Both the position numbers and the translations under genes were made by a program. DNA of 9,602 nucleotides. Source: an uncultured Oscillospiraceae bacterium (lineage in GTDB: Bacteria; Bacillota; Clostridia; Oscillospirales; Oscillospiraceae). The first letter of the stretch is position 1, and every line of letters starts with the position of its first letter. The notes beneath the pieces are model-generated. The model was not told where the DNA came from. It saw only the letters and a program-made list of their open reading frames with translations, and searched no databases. Below are positions 1 to 5,616 of this stretch, piece after piece. The DNA is taken from positions 1-9,602 of the forward strand of contig CAJOIG010000053.1 of the NCBI GenBank assembly GCA_905234575.1. Reading direction: 5' to 3'.

Positions 1-674
1 ACGCCGGTCCGCAGGCGGAGAAGGTCCTCTACCCCGTCGGAGAGGGGCGCCTCGGACTCCTCGCAGCCGCCGCCGGAAAAATCGTACCGGGTGACGGCGC
101 CGCCGTCCCGGTCGGGCTCCACGCCGAAGAGCTCGCTCACGCCGTCTCCGTCCAGGTCCGCCGCAAGGAAGGCCGCGCAGTCCGCGCTGAGGAGCTGGGT
201 CTGCTCCTCGGCCCGCAGGGAGTACACCGAAAGCAGCCCGATGTCCCCGCCGAGCTGCCAGGTGAGGATGAGCTCCATGCCGCCGTCCCCCGTCAGGTCC
301 GCATATTCCACGCTGCCGACGGCGCTGCCCACGCCCTCGATGGCGACGAAGAGGTAGTAGCTGCCCTCGTCGTCCCGCCGGTAGACGCAGACGCTGGGGG
401 TGTGGCTCCCGTCCGCGAGGAAGGCGATGGCCTCCGGCTCGCCGTTCCCGTCCAGGTCGCGCAGCTGCACGGTCTGGCGGTTCGTGCCCTCCGTGGGCGC
501 GGCGTACTCTCCGCCGGAGCGGATGCGGTCCGCGATGAGGGTCTCGAGCTGGACGTACTCGTCCGAGAGCTGGGGCAGGGCGTAGAGCTGCTCCGTCGAG
601 GCCATGCATCCCACGCAGGACAGCGCCAGCAGCGCCGCAAGCAGGAGCGCCGCGGCCCGGTTCGTTCGCCTCAT
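1..674 (-). CDS. Partial lipoprotein with FG-GAP/VCBS-like calcium-loop repeats (C-terminus off the left edge)
   Basis: The gene starts at the ATG at 672-674 and stays open to the left edge, giving 224 codons without a stop. A strong Shine-Dalgarno (GAGGTGAT) lies just upstream. The N-terminus (MRRTNR, then an Ala/Leu-rich core) leads to Cys20 and Cys23; either could be the lipidated cysteine, though neither context is a textbook lipobox. The mature part holds three spaced acidic loops: DLDGNG at residues 73-78, DLTGDGG at 126-132 and DLDGDG at 173-178. Each is followed by a Glu and a short hydrophobic strand (EAIAFL, ELILTW, ELFGV). This is the pattern of FG-GAP/VCBS-type beta-propeller blades that bind calcium. 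Such proteins are usually surface-exposed binding or scaffold proteins; the ligand cannot be read from the sequence. It is transcribed divergently from ilvE and is probably monocistronic at its 5' end. Confidence 0.85.
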   Translation of the reverse strand, partial: MRRTNRAAALLLAALLALSCVGCMASTEQLYALPQLSDEYVQLETLIADRIRSGGEYAAPTEGTNRQTVQLRDLDGNGEPEAIAFLADGSHTPSVCVYRRDDEGSYYLFVAIEGVGSAVGSVEYADLTGDGGMELILTWQLGGDIGLLSVYSLRAEEQTQLLSADCAAFLAADLDGDGVSELFGVEPDRDGGAVTRYDFSGGGCEESEAPLSDGVEDLLRLRTG

Positions 675-713
675 GGGATCACCTCGCTTGTAACCTTTTT
701 CCTTATCCGTTTC

Positions 714-722
714 ATTATATCA
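714..722 (-). promoter_or_regulatory. Extended -10 promoter for the FG-GAP lipoprotein
   Basis: On the minus strand this reads TGATATAAT, a perfect TATAAT with the TGn extension. The hexamer 17 bp upstream (TGGGCT) is a poor -35, which fits an extended -10 promoter. It leaves a leader of about 35 nt before the ATG at 674. The flanking AT-rich DNA (685-780) carries several GTTAC/GTAAC words that could be regulator sites, but I cannot assign one. Confidence 0.65.
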
Positions 723-845
723 CATTCGTTACGAAAAGCCCAGAGAAAGTTACAAAATTCCCGACAAAAAATTACAACCCCGAAGCATACCCGTCCTTCC
801 GGGAGAAAAACCGGAGAAAAGATGCGAAAACCTCGCCGTTATCTC

Positions 846-874
846 TTGCAGACGGCAAAAAATGCGCTTATAAT
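846..874 (+). promoter_or_regulatory. Promoter for ilvE
   Basis: TTGCAG (846-851), a 17-bp spacer and a perfect TATAAT (869-874). Transcription would start near 881, leaving a leader of about 48 nt. That is too short for a T-box or a long leader-peptide attenuator, both of which often control branched-chain amino acid genes. An inverted repeat (CATTTA...TAAATG) spans the predicted start. Confidence 0.65.
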
Positions 875-877
875 ATC

Positions 878-895
878 CATTTAGTTAGATAAATG
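878..895 (+). repeat. Inverted repeat at the ilvE transcription start
   Basis: CATTTA (878-883) and TAAATG (890-895) are perfect 6-bp arms around a 6-nt centre. The repeat covers the predicted +1 of the ilvE promoter, a place where a repressor could block initiation. The arms are short and AT-rich in a GC-rich genome, so chance is possible. Confidence 0.3.
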
Positions 896-928
896 CACCC
901 GCATCAAAGCATACAAGGAGGCAACCCC

Positions 929-1996
929 ATGGAAATCACCATCACCCGCACCACCACGCCGAAGCAGAAGCCCTCCATGGACGGCATCCCCTTCGGGACC
1001 TATTTCTCCGACCACATGTTCCTCATGAACTACACCGAGGGCACGGGCTGGCACGACGCCCGCATCGTCCCCTACGGCCCCATCTCCCTGGAGCCCACCA
1101 CCATGGTCTTCCACTACGCCCAGGAGATTTTCGAGGGCATGAAGGCCTACCGCACCGCCGAGGGCAAGGTCCAGCTCTTCCGGCCCACGGAGAACATCGC
1201 CCGCATGAACCGCTCCGCCGAGAAGCTCTGCATCCCCCACATCCCCGAGGACGTGTACCTCGACGCGCTGAAGACCCTCATCACGGTCGATCAGGACTGG
1301 GTCCCCTCCGAGCCGGACACCAGCCTCTACATCCGTCCCTTCGTGTTCGCGACCGACGCCCATCTCGGCGTGCACGTCGCTCACACCTATCTCTTCTGCA
1401 TCGTGACCTGCCCGGTGGGCTGCTACTACCCCGAGGGCCTGAACCCCGTCAAGATCGCCATCGAGAGCCGCGAGGTCCGCGCCGTCCGCGGCGGCACCGG
1501 CTTCACGAAGTGCGGCGGCAACTACGCCGCGTCCCTGCACGCCGGCGCGCTGGCCGAGGCTCAGGGCTTCAGCCAGGTCCTCTGGCTCGACGGCGTGGAG
1601 CAGAAGTACATCGAAGAGGTCGGCTCCATGAACGTCATGTTCAAGATCGCCGGCAAGGTCGTGACCCCCTCTCTCGCGAAGGGCACCGTCCTGCCCGGCA
1701 TCACCCGCAAGTCCGTCATCGAGGTGCTGAAGCACTTCGGCTACGAGGTCGAGGAGCGGGACATCTCCGTGGACGAGCTCATCGCCGCCGCGGAGGCCGG
1801 CACGCTGGAGGAGGCCTGGGGCACCGGCACCGCCGCCGTCATTTCCCCCATCGGCAAGATCAGCTACCAGGGCAAGGAGCACATCGTCAACAACTTCGAG
1901 ATCGGTGAGCTCACCCAGCGCCTGTACGACACCGTCACGGGCATCCAGTGGGGCAAGCTGGACGATCCCTTCGGCTGGGTCATGCCCGTCTGCTGA
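929..1996 (+). CDS. ilvE: Branched-chain amino acid aminotransferase (class IV PLP enzyme)
   Basis: This 355-residue cytoplasmic enzyme transfers the amino group between leucine, isoleucine or valine and 2-oxoglutarate, using pyridoxal phosphate. It catalyses the last step of branched-chain synthesis and the first step of breakdown. Recognition rests on the fold-type IV pattern of the larger BCAT subfamily (~340-360 aa): HYAQEIFEGMKAY (62-74), RMNRSAEKL (92-100), the PLP-lysine motif GGTGFTKCGGNYAASL with Lys194 as Schiff-base residue, YIEEVGSMNVMF (227-238), LPGITR (255-260) and GTGTAAVISPIG (298-309). The start is the ATG at 929, because AAGGAGG (915-921) sits 7 nt before it; an in-frame ATG at 893 lies upstream of that ribosome site. 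No other ilv/leu genes are nearby, so it appears to be a stand-alone unit. It converges on the lysozyme-like gene and shares its terminator. Confidence 0.96.
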   Translation: MEITITRTTTPKQKPSMDGIPFGTYFSDHMFLMNYTEGTGWHDARIVPYGPISLEPTTMVFHYAQEIFEGMKAYRTAEGKVQLFRPTENIARMNRSAEKLCIPHIPEDVYLDALKTLITVDQDWVPSEPDTSLYIRPFVFATDAHLGVHVAHTYLFCIVTCPVGCYYPEGLNPVKIAIESREVRAVRGGTGFTKCGGNYAASLHAGALAEAQGFSQVLWLDGVEQKYIEEVGSMNVMFKIAGKVVTPSLAKGTVLPGITRKSVIEVLKHFGYEVEERDISVDELIAAAEAGTLEEAWGTGTAAVISPIGKISYQGKEHIVNNFEIGELTQRLYDTVTGIQWGKLDDPFGWVMPVC

Positions 1997-3102
1997 GGGA
2001 AAACCGCATAAAAAAACCGGGACGCCGAGCGTCCCGGTTTTACTATTTCCATTGGTTCGGGAGGGGCCTCCGTGGTGAAGGCGCATCGGGGTGCCCCCAG
2101 GGGACCGTTCTCCGCGAGAGCCGCCGCCACCGCGTCGTCCCCGGCGTCCCCCTCCCGCATGGGCGAGGCGGCCAGCGGCGCCTGGGCCGTCCAAACGGCG
2201 TGGAGGGTGATGTTGCTCTCCAGGGCCACGACGTCCTCCGCCGCGAGGACCGTGCCGTCCTCCAGCGTCCAGCCGCCGAAGTCGAAAAACACCCGCGACG
2301 GGGTCGGCAGCTCGCCCCAGGTCTCGCCGTTCAGGAAGGTCCGGCTCTCCTCCTCCAGAACGCCGCCCGCCGGATCGAAGAACACCCGATGGCAGCCGTA
2401 GTAGGCGAAGAAAACCGTCTCCGCCCGGACGCCCCGGTCGTAAGCCTCCCGGTCCACGTGGTCCGGGCGCTCGAACCGGCGGCACCATTGGTCCGCGGCC
2501 CAGTAGGCGCCCCAGGCCGAATCCTCGGTCTCCCGCAGATACGCGAGGAGGTCCGGGTAGAAGGTCTCGAGCTCATAGACCAGGTAATGGAGCTGCCCCT
2601 CCAGGGAGGTGTAGTCCCACCAGGCCCACCAGCACCAGTCCCGCAGGTCGATGAAGCGCCCGTTGTGCCACTGGCAGATGCCGTAGCTCGTGCCATTGTC
2701 TCCGAGGCAGTGCGGGCTGAACTCGCTCTCGCGCTCGATGTTCGCGAGGATGCCGCAGACCGCCGCCGCGTTCAGACCCAGCTCCTCCCGCAGGAAGCGG
2801 CAGCAGGTGAGCTCATTCGCCGTCCGGTCGTACCAGCCGCCTACGACGTAATCATCGAACGGGATCTCGAAGCCGGCCGCCGGTTGGGCCTCCGGCGCGG
2901 GCTCGGGTTCGGGCTCGGGCTCCGGTTCGGGCTCCGGTTCGGGCTCGGGCTCTGGTTCGGGCTCGGGCAGAGGCTCCGGCTCCGGCGCGGCGGCGGGCTC
3001 CTCCGGCAGAGGCTCCTCCTCCGCGAAGCCGGGCACCGCCAGCGCAAGGCACAGAAGCGCCGCCAGCAGCAGCGCCGTAAGTTTTCGCGCGCGTTGATTC
3101 AC
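1864..3102 (-). CDS. Secreted phage-tail-lysozyme-like cell-wall hydrolase with Glu-Pro linker and InlB-type repeat; 3' end doubtful
   Basis: The 412-residue frame starts at a GTG (3100-3102) about 9 nt after GGGAGA. Residues 1-27 form a Sec signal peptide with likely cleavage at GFA/EEE. Residues ~28-76 are an almost pure Glu-Pro linker. Residues ~82-237 resemble the phage tail lysozyme family: NELTCCRFLREELGL, GILANIERESEFSP with the expected catalytic Glu in the IERES stretch, then GTSYGICQWHNGRF and GQLHYLVYEL. Residues ~240-304 match an InlB B-type (Flg_new) repeat: FFDPAGG...GELPTPSR...FGGWT...NITLHAVW. It probably cleaves or binds peptidoglycan outside the cell. The 3' end is odd: the frame runs through its own terminator and 133 nt into ilvE on the opposite strand. 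One base of frame change would instead reach tandem TAG-TAA stops (2045-2040) just before the hairpin. The residues after ~350 may therefore not be genuine. Family assignment is by motif memory only. Confidence 0.8.
   Translation of the reverse strand: MNQRARKLTALLLAALLCLALAVPGFAEEEPLPEEPAAAPEPEPLPEPEPEPEPEPEPEPEPEPEPEPAPEAQPAAGFEIPFDDYVVGGWYDRTANELTCCRFLREELGLNAAAVCGILANIERESEFSPHCLGDNGTSYGICQWHNGRFIDLRDWCWWAWWDYTSLEGQLHYLVYELETFYPDLLAYLRETEDSAWGAYWAADQWCRRFERPDHVDREAYDRGVRAETVFFAYYGCHRVFFDPAGGVLEEESRTFLNGETWGELPTPSRVFFDFGGWTLEDGTVLAAEDVVALESNITLHAVWTAQAPLAASPMREGDAGDDAVAAALAENGPLGAPRCAFTTEAPPEPMEIVKPGRSASRFFYAVFPQQTGMTQPKGSSSLPHWMPVTVSYRRWVSSPISKLLTMCSLPW
2013..2041. terminator. Bidirectional intrinsic terminator between ilvE and the lysozyme-like gene
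   Basis: A perfect 13-bp stem (2013-2025 with 2029-2041, core ACCGGGACGC/GCGTCCCGGT) closes a 3-nt CGA loop. The minus strand continues into a run of seven T, a strong terminator for the leftward gene. The plus strand has TTTTACTATTT, a weaker but usable tract for ilvE, whose stop codon ends 16 bp before the stem. Confidence 0.9.
2890..2970 (-). repeat. Hexanucleotide repeat encoding the Glu-Pro linker
   Basis: About 80 bp of near-perfect 6-bp units (GAGCCC/GAACCG variants on the minus strand) encode alternating Glu-Pro. This is a rigid, wall-spanning type of spacer between the signal peptide and the hydrolase domain. Synonymous variation between units suggests selection on the protein. Copy number could still change by slippage in whole codons. 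Confidence 0.85.
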
Positions 3103-3136
3103 GTTCGATGTTCTCCCGATGCTTTATTAAGGAATT

Positions 3137-3165
3137 ATTATACTGCGAAACGCCCGCGCTGTCAA
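3137..3165 (-). promoter_or_regulatory. Full-consensus sigma-A promoter for the lysozyme-like gene
   Basis: On the minus strand TTGACA (3165-3160), exactly 17 bp, then TATAAT (3142-3137): a perfect match to the vegetative consensus. The leader would be about 28 nt. The -35 box covers the stop codon (3164-3162) of the upstream gene, so the promoter is embedded in that gene's 3' end. Strong constitutive expression is the natural inference unless a repressor acts. Confidence 0.9.
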
Positions 3166-3611
3166 ACCGGTGACGGTCCGGCGTAGGCGACGCGGTCAAA
3201 AACGCAGCTTTTCACCACGGCCCTCACGGGGCCCTCCCCCCAGACGTGGGCGCGGAAGCAGCCGGGCTCCCGGGCGTTCGGACGGTCCGCGGGCAGGGTG
3301 AGGGCATACAGGGCGTTCCGGCGGGCCTCGGCCTCGTCCCGGCCATAGCCCACCCCGGCGATCTGCGGCAGCGTATCCCCCCGGGGGCAGCCGCCGCAGC
3401 GCAGCAGGACCCGGTCCTCGAAAACGACGAGCTCATAGGGCTCTGCGCAAAGGGGTTCGCCCTTCCGACCCTTCTCCTGGATCTCCGCCAGCAGCGCCTC
3501 CCACCGGGGATCGCCCGTGGCGTCGGCGCGGCACTCGACGGCCATCACCGCCGCGGCCGGCAGCATGGTCCGGGCCCGCTTTTCGAGCCGCTCGACAAAA
3601 CTAGTGTCCAT
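3162..3611 (-). CDS. Hypothetical protein, 149 residues
   Basis: I do not recognise this protein. The chosen start is the ATG at 3609-3611, preceded 4 nt upstream by GAGGAAGG; an upstream in-frame ATG at 3713 lies in the structured intergenic region and lacks comparable support. The product is soluble in appearance, with no signal peptide or membrane segment. It begins with a helical, charged segment (FVERLEKRARTMLP), contains a Cys pair in RCGGCPRGD (residues 71-79) and an alanine/arginine-rich helix (GRDEAEARRNALYAL, 90-104), and ends in mixed strand-like sequence. The two close cysteines could be a metal or redox site, but a single pair is weak evidence. It lies 160 bp downstream of the Sel1/SH3b gene on the same strand. 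I find no convincing promoter of its own, so co-transcription with that gene is possible. Confidence 0.65.
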   Translation of the reverse strand: MDTSFVERLEKRARTMLPAAAVMAVECRADATGDPRWEALLAEIQEKGRKGEPLCAEPYELVVFEDRVLLRCGGCPRGDTLPQIAGVGYGRDEAEARRNALYALTLPADRPNAREPGCFRAHVWGEGPVRAVVKSCVFDRVAYAGPSPV

Positions 3612-3627
3612 TCGTCCTTCCTCGCTC

Positions 3628-3656
3628 TTTACAAACCGCCCGTTCCGCGCTATGCT
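3628..3656 (+). promoter_or_regulatory. Candidate plus-strand promoter in the intergenic region
   Basis: TTTACA (3628-3633), 17 bp, TATGCT (3651-3656): one mismatch in the -35 and two in the -10, with ideal spacing. It points away from both flanking leftward genes and toward a hairpin with a T-run. No plus-strand reading frame of interest follows, hence the small-RNA suggestion. Confidence 0.4.
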
Positions 3657-3662
3657 GTAAGC

Positions 3663-3760
3663 ACAGCTTATCCAAGGGGTCCGGAGGGCCCGGCTCATAT
3701 CTTTATCCCACAACCCTATGCTTTGGCGGACCGTGATCGCTCACAGTCCGCCGCTTTTTT
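3663..3760 (+). ncRNA. Candidate ~98-nt small RNA, unknown family
   Basis: The unit is bounded by the promoter-like sequence at 3628-3656 and a hairpin with a T6 tract ending at 3760. It would fold a 5' hairpin (GGGTCC at 3677-3682 with GGGCCC at 3686-3691, GGA loop, one G-U pair). A pyrimidine/A-rich single-stranded stretch (3694-3724) follows. The terminator-like stem is GGCGGAC (3725-3731) with GTCCGCC (3746-3752), topped by GTGA/TCAC. This hairpin-linker-terminator plan is typical of trans-acting small RNAs, and its 5' half would be antisense to the leader of the 149-residue gene. It lacks the conserved apical GGUCCGGAAGGAAGCAGCC motif of SRP RNA, and is too short for 6S or tmRNA. Inference only. 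Confidence 0.3.
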
Positions 3761-3767
3761 GTGGGAT
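3705..3767. repeat. Nested inverted repeat (outer 9-bp arms around the T-run hairpin)
   Basis: ATCCCACAA (3705-3713) and TTGTGGGAT (3759-3767) are perfect inverted 9-bp arms. They enclose the GGCGGAC/GTCCGCC hairpin, so the 63-bp element can fold as one long structure on either strand. On the minus strand it follows the Sel1/SH3b stop codon by 4 bp, where a terminator or mRNA-stabilising structure is expected, but there is no T-run in that direction. Confidence 0.6.
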
Positions 3768-3771
3768 GGGG

Positions 3772-4803
3772 TCATTCCCCGACCTGGGAGAGATAGTCCA
3801 CGCTGGCCCAGCCGTAGGTGCCGTCGTAGTTGACGAGCGCCCAGCCGCTGTGGTAGGCGTACACGGGCAGGCTGGTGTGGTAGGGCATGGAGGCGAGCCA
3901 TTCGGTGTCCGCGCTGGTGCCCTTTCGCAGGTTCAGGGTGCCGCCGTTCGTGGCGACCTGGACGGTCCTGGGCTCGGTGACATACTCCTGCTCCGTGGGA
4001 TAGACGTCGAGCGCCGCGGCGGCGATGGCCGCGCGGGTGGCCTGGTCGGGATAGGTCGGGTCCGGCGTCGGGGTGGGCACGGGCGTGGCGGCGATCTCCA
4101 CCTCCGGGGTGGGGATGACCTCCGGCGTCTCGGCCTTCTTCTTACGCCCGCCGGCGATGAGGGTCACGATCAGGATGGCGAGGACCACGCAGACGGCGAT
4201 GCAGATGATCTGCACCCGCTTCCACTTGGCCTTGCTCCAGAGGTCCACGTCCAGAGGGCCGCCCTTGCGGGTGACGCGCACGAAGATGTCCTTCAGCTTC
4301 CCGCCCAGGAAGACGAAGAACGCGCCGATGGCGGAGAGGACGGCGAGGACCTTGGCCTTGACCGCGCCGGCCTTGTCCGTGGAGGACGCGCCGCTCCGGC
4401 TCCGGGCGGTACGGGACGCCGCCGTCTTCCGCGAAGGCTCCGCCGGACGGGCTGTCCGCTCCGTCCGGGGGATATACTCCCGGACCGGCTCCGGCTCGGG
4501 CTCCGCCGCGGGGATGGGCTCGACCTCCGGGACCGGCTCCGGCACAGGCGCGGGAGTCGGCGCGGATTCCTCGGCATAAGCGGTCTGGGCGAGAAGCTCC
4601 TTCATTTTCTCCTTCGCCGGACCGTAGCCCGCCTCCGCCGACCGCACGAGGCACTTCGCCGCCAGGCGGTTCCAGCGCTCCTCGTCCGGCTCGGCCGCGG
4701 ACTGCTCGAGGGCCCACATGGAGAGCCTGTAATTGGCCTCGGGGTCGCCCGCTCTGGCGCGGTCGATCATCTCCTGCTGTTCGCGCTCGGTATATTCGGA
4801 CAT
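3772..4803 (-). CDS. Membrane protein with N-terminal Sel1-like repeats and C-terminal SH3b domain
   Basis: The 343-residue protein starts at the ATG at 4801-4803, 8 nt after AGGAGG; a GTG three codons earlier overlaps that ribosome site and is rejected. Residues ~10-70 look like two degenerate Sel1/TPR-type helical repeats (RARAGDPEANYRLSMWAL and CLVRSAEAGYGPAKEKM), normally protein-protein interaction modules. Residues 79-145 are a Pro/Glu- then Arg/Ser-rich linker. Hydrophobic stretches lie at 151-168 and 197-218, the second a clear membrane helix ending in GRKKK. A Pro/Thr-rich linker (225-255) leads to a bacterial SH3 domain (285-340: GGTLNLRKGTSADTEWLAS...HSGWALVNYDGTYGWAS), which usually binds cell-wall peptides. 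The parts are consistent with a link between a cytoplasmic partner and the wall. If both hydrophobic stretches cross the membrane, the two ends would lie on the same side, so topology is uncertain. Confidence 0.85.
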   Translation of the reverse strand: MSEYTEREQQEMIDRARAGDPEANYRLSMWALEQSAAEPDEERWNRLAAKCLVRSAEAGYGPAKEKMKELLAQTAYAEESAPTPAPVPEPVPEVEPIPAAEPEPEPVREYIPRTERTARPAEPSRKTAASRTARSRSGASSTDKAGAVKAKVLAVLSAIGAFFVFLGGKLKDIFVRVTRKGGPLDVDLWSKAKWKRVQIICIAVCVVLAILIVTLIAGGRKKKAETPEVIPTPEVEIAATPVPTPTPDPTYPDQATRAAIAAAALDVYPTEQEYVTEPRTVQVATNGGTLNLRKGTSADTEWLASMPYHTSLPVYAYHSGWALVNYDGTYGWASVDYLSQVGE

Positions 4804-4822
4804 GAGTGACACCTCCTGCGTC

Positions 4823-4839
4823 CGGCGGCAAAACCGCCG
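4823..4839 (-). promoter_or_regulatory. Leader hairpin upstream of the Sel1/SH3b ribosome site
   Basis: CGGCGG and CCGCCG form a 6-bp GC-only stem around TTTTG in the mRNA, ending about 7 nt before AGGAGG. It lacks a T-run, so it is not a terminator. It could stabilise the mRNA or tune ribosome access. Confidence 0.4.
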
Positions 4840-4868
4840 AATCGGACAGACATAATCTTACATTTGGT

Positions 4869-4877
4869 ATTATAGCA
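4869..4877 (-). promoter_or_regulatory. Extended -10 promoter for the Sel1/SH3b gene
   Basis: On the minus strand TGCTATAAT: a perfect -10 with the TGn extension. The -35 region 17 bp upstream (TAGAAT) is weak. The leader would be about 60 nt and includes the GC hairpin at 4823-4839. It is divergent from the promoter of the first small lipoprotein. Confidence 0.7.
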
Positions 4878-4944
4878 GGTCTTTCGCAATAATTCTACAC
4901 TTTTTTGTAAACATTGTAATCTTTTCATGGAAAGACTCCTGCCA

Positions 4945-4973
4945 TTGACTTTTTCGGGCGGAGGACCTATAAT
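4945..4973 (+). promoter_or_regulatory. Near-consensus promoter of the first small lipoprotein
   Basis: TTGACT (4945-4950), 17 bp, TATAAT (4968-4973), one mismatch in all. The predicted start is near 4980, giving a leader of about 34 nt before the ATG at 5014. The same TTGACTTTT -35 context recurs before the paralogous gene at 5617. Confidence 0.9.
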
Positions 4974-5013
4974 ATATAAGCATCACAACAATTTGTTTAG
5001 GAGGAAACACCAC

Positions 5014-5493
5014 ATGAAAAAGACTCTTGCGCTCGTTCTTGCCCTCGTGATGGTCCTGGCCCTCGCCGCCTGCGGCGGCGGCTCCAAGGCCGAGGAACCC
5101 GCTCCCGCCGCCGAGGCTGCTCCCGCGGCCCCCGCCGCTCCCGCCGCTCCCGCCGCTCCCGCGGCCGCCCCTGACGCCGCGCCTCCCGCCGCTGCCGAGG
5201 CTCCCGCCGCCGAGGGTGACGACTTCTCCGAGTGGCTCGCCTACATCGCGGAGTACGTCGCCGCCGGCGCCCCCACCGAGGAGGAAGGCGCCGCCGTGAA
5301 GGCGAGCGTCATGGCCTGCGCCAGCGAGGAAGACGTGGACGCCATCCCCCAGATGACCGTTCTGTTCAACGACGTCGGCGTTCTGCACTTCGCCGACTGG
5401 GTCGCCGCCGGCAAGCCCGAGGCCGACATCGCCAACATGGGTTCTCCCACCGGCGAGCCCTCCGGCGAGCCCACCGAGGAGCCCGCTGCCTGA
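5014..5493 (+). CDS. Small lipoprotein with Ala-Pro linker and a ~60-residue C-terminal module (first of a tandem pair)
   Basis: The 159-residue product starts at the ATG at 5014, 9 nt after AGGAGG (4999-5004). MKKTLALVLALVMVLALAAC is a class II signal peptide with lipobox LAAC, so Cys20 should be lipidated and the protein held on the outer face of the membrane. GGGSKAEE follows, then an Ala/Pro linker to about residue 66. Residues 71-130 form a compact module (FSEWLAYIAEY ... HFADWV) with hydrophobic-aromatic ends, and the C-terminus is an acidic Gly-Glu-Pro tail (143-159). I cannot name a known family or function; no enzyme motif is visible. The gene 124 bp downstream shares the signal peptide, the linker style and a related module. 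Having its own promoter and terminator implies abundant, independent expression. Confidence 0.88.
   Translation: MKKTLALVLALVMVLALAACGGGSKAEEPAPAAEAAPAAPAAPAAPAAPAAAPDAAPPAAAEAPAAEGDDFSEWLAYIAEYVAAGAPTEEEGAAVKASVMACASEEDVDAIPQMTVLFNDVGVLHFADWVAAGKPEADIANMGSPTGEPSGEPTEEPAA
5131..5160 (+). repeat. 9-bp tandem repeat in the Ala-Pro linker
   Basis: CCCGCCGCT is repeated three times exactly (5131-5157), followed by a partial copy, and encodes Pro-Ala-Ala units. Unlike the Glu-Pro linker of the lysozyme-like gene, the copies are identical at DNA level, so recent slippage is plausible and linker length may vary between strains. Confidence 0.8.
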
Positions 5494-5507
5494 TCGCACA
5501 GGCTCAT

Positions 5508-5544
5508 AAACAGGTCCTTCCCCCCGGGGAAGGGCCTGTTTTCA
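5508..5544 (+). terminator. Intrinsic terminator of the first small lipoprotein
   Basis: A 16-bp stem (5508-5523 with 5526-5541, one T-G pair) made of AAACAGG/CCTGTTT and CCTTCCCC/GGGGAAGG, followed by a short T tract. It lies 14 bp after the stop codon and 16 bp before the -35 box of the next gene, insulating the two units. Confidence 0.9.
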
Positions 5545-5557
5545 TTCGGCTCCCCCG

Positions 5558-5586
5558 TTGACTTTTCCAGCATTCGGGATTACAAT
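5558..5586 (+). promoter_or_regulatory. Near-consensus promoter of the second small lipoprotein
   Basis: TTGACT (5558-5563), 17 bp, TACAAT (5581-5586). The predicted start is near 5593, with a leader of about 24 nt containing AAGGAGG (5603-5609). Confidence 0.88.
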
Positions 5587-5616
5587 GTGTTTATCACGTA
5601 AAAAGGAGGAACCCAC

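Noticed and set aside
893..928. An upstream in-frame ATG for ilvE
   Set aside because: It lies before the AAGGAGG that serves the ATG at 929, falls in the leader inverted repeat, and would add 12 residues not expected in the family.
675..928. T-box or BCAA leader upstream of ilvE
   Set aside because: The predicted leader is only about 48 nt and contains no T-box sequence, specifier loop or terminator hairpin.
881..2488. A 535-codon open frame on the minus strand across ilvE and the lysozyme gene
   Set aside because: It reads through the shared terminator, has no ribosome site, and is antisense to the clearly conserved ilvE; it is a GC-driven shadow.
2890..2970. Repeats of the Glu-Pro region as a CRISPR-like or regulatory array
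   Set aside because: The units are 6 bp, in frame, without spacers, and encode a recognisable Pro-Glu linker.
3612..3713. A longer version of the 149-residue protein starting at the ATG at 3713
   Set aside because: The added 34 residues are translation of the structured intergenic region; GAGGAAGG is correctly spaced only for the ATG at 3611.
3663..3760. Small RNA candidate as SRP RNA, 6S RNA or tmRNA
   Set aside because: GGGGTCCGGAGGG looks superficially like the SRP apical loop but lacks the GGAAGCAGCC part; length and folding exclude 6S and tmRNA.
3718..4809. A long plus-strand open frame opposite the Sel1/SH3b gene
   Set aside because: Its Arg/Gly/Leu-rich composition matches no family, whereas the minus strand shows SH3b and membrane segments and an AGGAGG-supported start.
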